Of a stretch of 64,000 nt of DNA, positions 59,238 to 64,000 are shown piece by piece. Origin of the DNA: TK10-74A sp965217625. GTDB lineage: Bacteria; Chloroflexota; Dehalococcoidia; Bin125. The position numbers and the translations under genes were made by a program. The stretch's first letter is position 1. Each line of letters opens with the position of its first letter. Location: positions 2,728,001 to 2,792,000 of the forward strand of contig OZ244557.1 of NCBI GenBank assembly GCA_965217625.1. The letters are read 5' to 3'. The notes beneath the pieces are model-generated. The model was not told the DNA's origin. It saw only the letters and a program-made list of their open reading frames with translations, and made no database searches.

Positions 59238-59609
59238 CTAATCCAGCGCCCCGGCGAGCTCGGCCCGTTGCCCCAGCTCGGCCAGCGCCATCTCGATCCC
59301 GGCTTGAATCGCGCGCGGGTGCTCCCGCTCGACGGTGACGTGCAGCGTCCCGATCAGGGGCTGCGCCGCGCCCGCCGCGAGGCCGGCGACCGGGCCGCCG
59401 CCCAGGCGGCCGGCAGTGACCATGCCCGGCCGGCCCGGCGCCGCGAGCGCCGCCTCGATGCGGCGGGCGGCCGTCGCGCCCGGCCCGGCGGCCGTCGCCC
59501 GATCGATCCGGGCCAGCGACTCCCGGATGCGGCGCTCCGCCGCCGCGAGCTCCGCCGGGGGCGCGGCGTCGCCGCCGTGCAGCGTCAGGACGGTGTCCTC
59601 GATCTCCAT
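59238..59609 (-). CDS. short protein in the tape-measure position
   Basis: A 123-residue protein with a predicted coil (AELAAAERRIRESLARIDRATAA), a Gly-rich middle and an ending (GTLHVTVEREHPRAIQAGIEMALAELG) that resembles the extreme C-terminus of tail tape-measure proteins. Normal tape-measure genes are 2-6 kb and occupy exactly this place between the tail chaperones and Dit. This one is only 372 bp. It may be a deletion remnant, or the particle may have a very short tail. Confidence 0.45.
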   Translation of the reverse strand: MEIEDTVLTLHGGDAAPPAELAAAERRIRESLARIDRATAAGPGATAARRIEAALAAPGRPGMVTAGRLGGGPVAGLAAGAAQPLIGTLHVTVEREHPRAIQAGIEMALAELGQRAELAGALD

Positions 59610-59618
59610 CGCGCTCTC

Positions 59619-60274
59619 CTAACCGTTGTCGGCATTCGCGCCGGTGGGCTCCCGGCGCACGGCCATGCCCTCGGCGTCCGCCGCCGCATCGAGGTCCGGC
59701 GCCGTCTCGCCCGCCGCGACGGCGAGCCGCCGCAGCGTGCGCTGCTGCTCGGGCAGGCTCTGCCAGGGGAAGGCGGCCGCCTCGATCCGCGCCAGCTGCT
59801 CCGACGCCTCCACGACCTCCAGCGCCGCGACGTAGGCCGCCCACTCGGCTACGGGCATGGCGAGCTGCGCTCGCAGTCCGACGCCGAAGCGCGCCGCGAC
59901 TTGCGCCGCCGCGAAGAAGCCCGCGCCGGCGTCGAGAAAGGGACGGGGTCGCCCGCCGGCGTCATCAGGCACTTGACGGCGTCCATCAGATGCACGCTGT
60001 AGAACGCCACCAGGGACAGCGCCTGCCTCGGGCCCAGCGCGACGCGCAGCTGGGGCGCGATGATCGCCACGATCTGCTGCACGATGGCGTCGCGCCGCGT
60101 GCCGGCGCCGTGCTTCCTGACCAACCGTGAGAACAGATCGCCCAGTTCGAAGGCGTCGCCCAGGGACAGCGCCTCCGGCGCTCGCAGCGGGTACTCCTCC
60201 CCGTCGAGGCGCAGCATCAGGCCCGGCAGGCGTCCCCGGTCGAGGTCGAGCAGGCTGGTGAATGGATCAGGCAT
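59619..60274 (-). CDS. tail assembly chaperone pair G/G-T joined by -1 ribosomal frameshift
   Basis: The upstream ORF (59849-60274, G-like: PDPFTSLLDLDRGRLPGLML onward) and the overlapping ORF in the -1 frame (59619-59972, T-like) are linked by the slippery heptamer C CCT TTC at 59942-59936 (minus strand), an X-XXY-YYZ site in phase with the G frame. Re-reading base 59936 gives a 218-residue fusion (join 60274..59936, 59936..59619). Without slippage, G ends after 141 residues with a basic tail. The G:GT ratio controls tape-measure handling in siphoviruses. The position between tail tube and Dit genes is standard. Confidence 0.7.
59936..59942 (-). promoter_or_regulatory. -1 frameshift slippery heptamer CCCTTTC
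   Basis: It reads C CCT TTC in the zero frame of the G-like gene; P-site CCU can re-pair as CCC and A-site UUC as UUU. The T-frame ORF is open through the site to 59619. Confidence 0.7.
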
Positions 60275-60344
60275 CGGTGTCTCTCTCTGTGTGGGTTCTC
60301 GGTGCGTCTTCTCTGTGCATCCGCCGCGGACGAGGCCGCGACGG

Positions 60345-60899
60345 TTACGTCTCATAGACCGTGACCCCGAAGCGCTCCGCCGGGCTCGCCGCTTCCTCGT
60401 CGACCAGGGCGCGGAACTCGACCGGCGCCAGGGTTTGCGCGTCCTTCTTGTGCGCCATGCCCAGCTCGCCGGCGAAGTAGCCGCGCGGGATGTACGTCTG
60501 CCCGCGTTTGCCCGGCCCCTCGGGCGAGCCGGCGCGGAAGAGCAGCGCCCGCTTCGCGACGGCCGCGCCGCGGTAGGCGCCCAGCGTCTCGGTGGACGGC
60601 GGCCCCGCCTCGCGCGACGGCGCGGCGCCGGCCAGCACCGCGCCCAGGCGCGTCAGCGTCGGCTCCGCCAGCGACGCCCGCACCCGCAGCGACTCCGCCG
60701 TGCGGGTCACGTCCACCGGCCCCGTCTCGTCGTCGACGAACAGCTCCTCAAGCGTCTGCTCGCGCTGCACGCCGACGCCGCCGTCGATCGCGCCCAGGTC
60801 GGCCCAGCCGGCCGCCGTGGGGTCGGCGCCGATGGCGGGCATCGCCGTGCCCGCGTCGTGGAGGTAGAGCCGGCCCGAGCCGACCAGGAGCTTCACCAT
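60345..60899 (-). CDS. major tail (tube) protein candidate
   Basis: A 184-residue protein (VKLLVGSGRLYLHDAGTAM, then WADLGAIDGGVGVQREQTLEELFVD and the ending EFRALVDEEAASPAERFGVTVYET). It has the strand-rich pattern and the 'label-name, delta, AlaLeu' style of phage tail-tube proteins, and lies directly upstream of the chaperone pair. The ATG is at 60897-60899. Confidence 0.65.
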   Translation of the reverse strand: MVKLLVGSGRLYLHDAGTAMPAIGADPTAAGWADLGAIDGGVGVQREQTLEELFVDDETGPVDVTRTAESLRVRASLAEPTLTRLGAVLAGAAPSREAGPPSTETLGAYRGAAVAKRALLFRAGSPEGPGKRGQTYIPRGYFAGELGMAHKKDAQTLAPVEFRALVDEEAASPAERFGVTVYET

Positions 60900-60909
60900 G
60901 GGAGTGCCC

Positions 60910-61377
60910 TCACTTTCCGGTCGTGTCGTCGTCGGCGATGTCGGCGGTGTTGTCGGCGGTGTTATCAGCAGTGGCGACGCGCAGCGTCGCGCGGACGAAC
61001 GCCTCGCCGGTCTCGGCGTCGCGCAGCAACGACGGCCCGCCCTCCTCGACGGCCCAGAGCAGATGCGCCCCGGCGACGTCGAGGCCGCCCACGTTGGCGG
61101 CGGCGCGCAGCGCCCGCCACAGCGTCGCCGCGCGATGCGGGCCGCCCGGCCCATGCCCGCCCCAGCAGCGCAGCTCGACCTCGACATCGCTGATCGGCAG
61201 GTCGGGATGCGCCCGGCCGCCGCTCAGCCGCGCGCTGATCGACGCCCCCAGCGGCGCCGCCGGCTGCCCGCCGCGCGGCCCCGGCGGCCGCTCGCCGCCG
61301 AAGACGCGGCCGGACGTCAGCCGCGCGATCTCGGCGTCGGCGCGCAGGTGGACCAGCAGCGTCGCCAGCGGATCCAC
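60910..61377 (-). CDS. phage tail-completion / minor tail protein
   Basis: A 155-residue protein (DPLATLLVHLRADAEIARLTSGRVFGGE onward) resembling the DUF3168/tail-terminator type of head-tail joining protein, with a Thr/Asp/Ala repeat at the end (ADNTADNTADIADDDT). It lies between the head-closure-like and tail-tube genes. The start is at 61377, 2 bp after the previous stop. Confidence 0.6.
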   Translation of the reverse strand: MDPLATLLVHLRADAEIARLTSGRVFGGERPPGPRGGQPAAPLGASISARLSGGRAHPDLPISDVEVELRCWGGHGPGGPHRAATLWRALRAAANVGGLDVAGAHLLWAVEEGGPSLLRDAETGEAFVRATLRVATADNTADNTADIADDDTTGK

Positions 61378-61379
61378 GG

Positions 61380-61712
61380 CTATCCCTCCAGCTCCGCGAG
61401 GCGCAGCAGCCGCGCCCGGCGATAGCCCACGCGCACGCGCCCCGTCGGGGCGGACACGCTCGCGACCGCGAACGGCCCGGCGTCGATGACCGTGCCGTCG
61501 GCCTGGCGGATGTCGCTGACGCGGTCGCGCCCGTCCAGCGCGGTCTCCCGCCCGACGAGCAGGCGCGGCGCCTCGGCCCGGCGGGCGCTGAAGCGGCAGC
61601 GCACGTCGCCGCCGGCGGCGACGGCGTAACCCGTCGCCACGGGCTGCCCGTAGGCGTCGGTCCGCGTCCCCGTGGGGCGCGAGATCGTGCAGCGGTGGGG
61701 CAGCGCGTGCAT
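61380..61712 (-). CDS. phage head-closure (head-tail adaptor) protein
   Basis: A 110-residue protein: CTISRPTGTRTDAYGQPV at the start, a central RVSDIRQADGTVI strand region and the ending RARLLRLAELEG. This compact beta-barrel layout is that of head-closure proteins such as gp16 of SPP1. Placed between connector and tail-terminator genes. Confidence 0.6.
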   Translation of the reverse strand: MHALPHRCTISRPTGTRTDAYGQPVATGYAVAAGGDVRCRFSARRAEAPRLLVGRETALDGRDRVSDIRQADGTVIDAGPFAVASVSAPTGRVRVGYRRARLLRLAELEG

Positions 61713-61728
61713 GTCCGTCGCTTCTCCT

Positions 61729-62286
61729 CTACTCCAACGTCAGGAAGGGGCGCGCCTCGGCCAGCAGCGCCTCGCGGTGCGACTCGTAGTCCAGGCTGTC
61801 GTAGCGGTAGTCCTCGCCCACCGACTCCGACGCGCGCCCGCTCTGCGCCAGGTCGAGGCGCACCAGCTCCAGCAGCACCCGCCGGCGCTGCGCCTCGTCG
61901 TCGACCGGGTCGTAGCCGACCTCGACGACGGCCGCGAAGCGCGGCCCGCGGTCGGCGCCCAGCGGCGCGCCGCCGAAGTCTGAGCCCGGCGTCAGCCGTT
62001 CGATGCGGCCCTCCTGCGGCCAGACGCGGTAGTCGGTGTCCTGGCGCAGGGCCGGCGTGCCCGGCTCGATGCGCGACCCCTCGCGCACCTGCGTCACCCG
62101 CTCGATGGGGCGGCGCAGGAAGACCGAGGGCCAGCCGCCGGCCAGCGTCTCGACGATCGGGCCGTGGTGCGGGCCGGCGCGCTGCGCCAGCTCCGCGTCC
62201 AGGCGGTCGATCACGGTCTGCAAGGCGGCGTCGTCGAGGCCGGTCTCGACGTGCTGGCGGATATCGGCGGCGGTCAGCAGGGGCAT
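61729..62286 (-). CDS. phage head-tail connector protein
   Basis: A 185-residue protein (LLTAADIRQHVETGLDDAALQTVIDRLDAELA onward), the helical N-terminus of head-tail adaptor complexes. It ends with helices (RRRVLLELVRLDLAQSG and DYESHREALLAEARPF). The order capsid, small protein, connector, head closure is standard for siphovirus-like heads. Confidence 0.65.
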   Translation of the reverse strand: MPLLTAADIRQHVETGLDDAALQTVIDRLDAELAQRAGPHHGPIVETLAGGWPSVFLRRPIERVTQVREGSRIEPGTPALRQDTDYRVWPQEGRIERLTPGSDFGGAPLGADRGPRFAAVVEVGYDPVDDEAQRRRVLLELVRLDLAQSGRASESVGEDYRYDSLDYESHREALLAEARPFLTLE

Positions 62287-62301
62287 GGCGCGGCTCCCGC
62301 T

Positions 62302-62715
62302 CTAGCCGTTGCTCTGGGGCCGGGCGCCGGCGCCGGCGCGCACCATCACGGCGCCGTAGTCGACGTTGGCCGCGGCGGTCGTCACGCGCAGGCGCACGTG
62401 CGTGAAGCCGCCGGTGATGTCGAGCGCCGCCGCCCGCACCGGCAGCGTCACGATCTCGTCGCCGGCGCCGTCGGCCTGCACGCGCTGCGCGATCGCGCTG
62501 CCCGCCACGTCCTTCGAGCCCGTGCCGGCGGCGGTCTTGGCCTGCTGCAGCTTGGCGTCGAGCTTGGCGTTGTTCGCCATCGCGCCGATCATGAGGATGG
62601 CCGCCGCCTCGCCGAAGTCGGCCAGCGACACCCAGCCGCCGTTGACCGAGCCGGGCGTGTAGGCGTCCGGGTCGATCTGCCCGTCGTCGTACTGGAGCGA
62701 TTCCTGGAGCGTCAT
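62302..62715 (-). CDS. phage structural hypothetical protein
   Basis: A 137-residue protein (TLQESLQYDDGQIDPDAYTPGSVNGGW onward) with an Ala-rich helix (AAAILMIGAMANNAKLDAKLQQAK) and a beta-rich C-terminus (ITGGFTHVRLRVTTAAANVDYGAVMVR). It is directly after the capsid gene, where decoration or minor capsid proteins are found. Unrecognised otherwise. Confidence 0.5.
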   Translation of the reverse strand: MTLQESLQYDDGQIDPDAYTPGSVNGGWVSLADFGEAAAILMIGAMANNAKLDAKLQQAKTAAGTGSKDVAGSAIAQRVQADGAGDEIVTLPVRAAALDITGGFTHVRLRVTTAAANVDYGAVMVRAGAGARPQSNG

Positions 62716-62810
62716 TGGGGATCCTTTCCGGCCCCCGCCCGCGCGGGCGGGGGCCGTCGTGGCGCCGCGCGCTGGCGGCGCGGCTGTGCCGGCCTTGAGC
62801 GCCGCGGTCG

Positions 62811-64000
62811 CTAGGCGCTGATCTGCTGCAGGCGGAAGGCGCGCGGCTGCGTCACGCGACCGCCGACGCGCTGCCGCCCGACGAAGCCGATCTGGTTCTT
62901 CTCGGCCAGCTGCTGGTCGCCGTCGATGCGCTGCACCGCGAAGCCCACCCGGTCGACCACGACGTAGCGGCTGAAGTCGCCGAACGCGATCGGCGTCGCC
63001 GCCGCCGCCACCGCCGGCATGAACTCCGAGCTCACCACCGCCCGGCCCAGCAGCGTCTCCGGCGTCGCCGCGAAGCCGCCCACCCAGAGGTACTGGTTGT
63101 TGCCGTCCTTGAGCTTGCGGACGGCGTCCTCGGTGGCGCTGTTGGTCACGAAGACGGCCGTGTCGCGGTACTGCGCCGGCAGCCCGTAGAACAGGTCGAG
63201 CAGGCCGTCGGCCGTCACCTTCGAGGCGTGCCCGCTGTTGACCGTGGGCACGCCCGCCGTGTTGAGCAGCCCCAGCGGCTTGCCCACGCCGTCGCCGCTC
63301 AGGAACGCCTCCTCGTCGGACAGCCGCACCTCGTCGCCGAACAGCCCGGCCAGGATGTCGGTGAAGGGGACGGCGCTGTCCTCGACGAGGTTGCGGCTGG
63401 CCTTGGTGGTCAGCATCGCCGTGTGCACGGGGATGCGGATCGCGCCGAAGGTGGGCTCCGACTCGGCCGCGCCCTCGGCCGGCTGCTCATCGACCCAGGT
63501 GCGGCGCACGGCGCTGGCGTGGATGTCGTTGCCGCCCTCGATCGTGGGCCACTCGACCGTGTCCCGTGACGTGGGGATCGCCGTCACGTGCTGGCGCAGG
63601 CCCGCCCGCGCGCCGGCCGCCCGCAGGATCTGCGCCTGCCAGTCGACCGGCACCAGGTGACCGCCCTCGCTGTCGGTGCCGGCCGTCAGCGCCTTCACGT
63701 AGGCGCCACCGAGGGCCAGCACGGCGCGCTCGCCGTGGTGCACGTAGGTCTCGAACGCCTTGCGGTACAGCGCCGGCCGCTGCCGCTCGCCGGTCTCGCC
63801 ACCCCCGACGCCGCCCATGCCGCTGCCAACCGCCGCGGCGTTCGGGTCGCGCAGCCGCTGCGTGGCGCCGCGCTCGCCGTCGTGCCAGGCCTGCTCCAGC
63901 TCCGAGACCGCGGCGTGGCGCTCCCGCTCGGCCAGGGCCGACTCGTAGGCCTGCCATTCCTCCCGGCCGCGGGCGATCAGCTCGTCGACGCGGGCGCCGA
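62811..64000 (-). CDS. HK97-family major capsid protein (5' end outside window)
   Basis: The frame is open to the right edge; the visible 396 residues include the N-terminal helical delta-domain part (RVDELIARGREEWQAYESAL, then LEQAWHDGE). The capsid fold follows: GTDSEGGHLVPVDWQAQIL (start of the mature shell protein), PTSRDTVEWPT, HTAMLTTKASRNLVEDS, DEEAFLSGDGVGKPLGLL and VVVDRVGFAVQRIDGDQQLAEKNQIGFVGRQRVGG. HK97 capsid proteins are often cleaved after the delta domain by a protease encoded just upstream, beyond the window. The ATG at 63818 is internal. Confidence 0.9.
   Translation of the reverse strand, partial: GARVDELIARGREEWQAYESALAERERHAAVSELEQAWHDGERGATQRLRDPNAAAVGSGMGGVGGGETGERQRPALYRKAFETYVHHGERAVLALGGAYVKALTAGTDSEGGHLVPVDWQAQILRAAGARAGLRQHVTAIPTSRDTVEWPTIEGGNDIHASAVRRTWVDEQPAEGAAESEPTFGAIRIPVHTAMLTTKASRNLVEDSAVPFTDILAGLFGDEVRLSDEEAFLSGDGVGKPLGLLNTAGVPTVNSGHASKVTADGLLDLFYGLPAQYRDTAVFVTNSATEDAVRKLKDGNNQYLWVGGFAATPETLLGRAVVSSEFMPAVAAAATPIAFGDFSRYVVVDRVGFAVQRIDGDQQLAEKNQIGFVGRQRVGGRVTQPRAFRLQQISA

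Noticed and set aside
59619..59972. Independent gene starting at ATG 59972
   Set aside because: It has no Shine-Dalgarno and is better explained as the -1 frameshift extension of the tail chaperone.

Overview
The window is about 70% GC, densely packed and fully bacterial. Gene content suggests a deep-branching, Gram-positive-like or monoderm-like lineage, with Chloroflexota as the best guess and Actinobacteriota as the alternative. The grounds are a tryptophan T-box leader, many ATGA/GTGA translational overlaps, RemA next to guanylate kinase, a two-stranded inositol-phosphate/phosphatidylinositol gene set, and several promoters whose -10 box sits only 6-8 nt before the ATG (leaderless transcripts). 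There is no rRNA and no CRISPR array; one tRNA (Arg-UCU) is present.

Layout. 1-2712: the end of a Gabija-like defence pair (OLD/TOPRIM nuclease, cut by the left edge, plus UvrD-type helicase) abutting the 3' end of tRNA-Arg. 2734-5829: DUF6391-like protein, secreted lytic transglycosylase, secreted beta-propeller-like protein. 5946-20093: an aromatic amino-acid block (tyrA, aroA, then trpEGDCFB-CPBP protease-trpA behind a Trp T-box riboswitch, aroH, aroF). It is interrupted by remA-gmk and by a HicBA-like pair flanked by a perfect 65-bp duplication of the gmk 3' end. 20125-23225: scpA, ribF, tyrS. 23222-25044: a two-gene ATPase/TOPRIM defence-like cassette flanked by a duplication of the tyrS 3' end. 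25110-36281 is housekeeping: EF-G-like GTPase, recJ, fabF, nnr, acpS, folD, an orphan DNA methyltransferase with a possible self-regulating promoter, and prfB with its programmed +1 frameshift. 36304-44105: secreted metallopeptidase, thioredoxin-fold protein, and a translationally coupled set (two LpxL-like acyltransferases, PHP phosphoesterase, GT4 glycosyltransferase, CDP-alcohol phosphatidyltransferase) that resembles the actinobacterial phosphatidylinositol mannoside locus. myo-inositol-phosphate synthase (45061-46131) and an IMPase-family phosphatase (49871-50686) lie nearby. Two tandem promoter-plus-hairpin units, probably small RNA genes, lie at 44779-45030.

52208-53866 is an unrecognised three-gene, translationally coupled cassette (wHTH-like and TIR/deoxyribosyltransferase-like folds) of accessory character. 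54057 to the right edge is a prophage or gene-transfer-agent-like head-tail module on the minus strand: HK97 capsid, connectors, tail tube, a tail chaperone pair with a canonical CCCTTTC -1 slippery site, Dit-like protein, Gp37-like protein, fibre-like protein, small membrane proteins and amidase. The normal long tape-measure gene is absent.

The most interesting theme is repeated insertion of small defence or toxin-antitoxin cargo exactly at the 3' ends of housekeeping genes (gmk, tyrS, probably tRNA-Arg). In the two cases where both flanks are visible, the host gene's 3' end is duplicated, and no integrase or transposase is visible in either insert.
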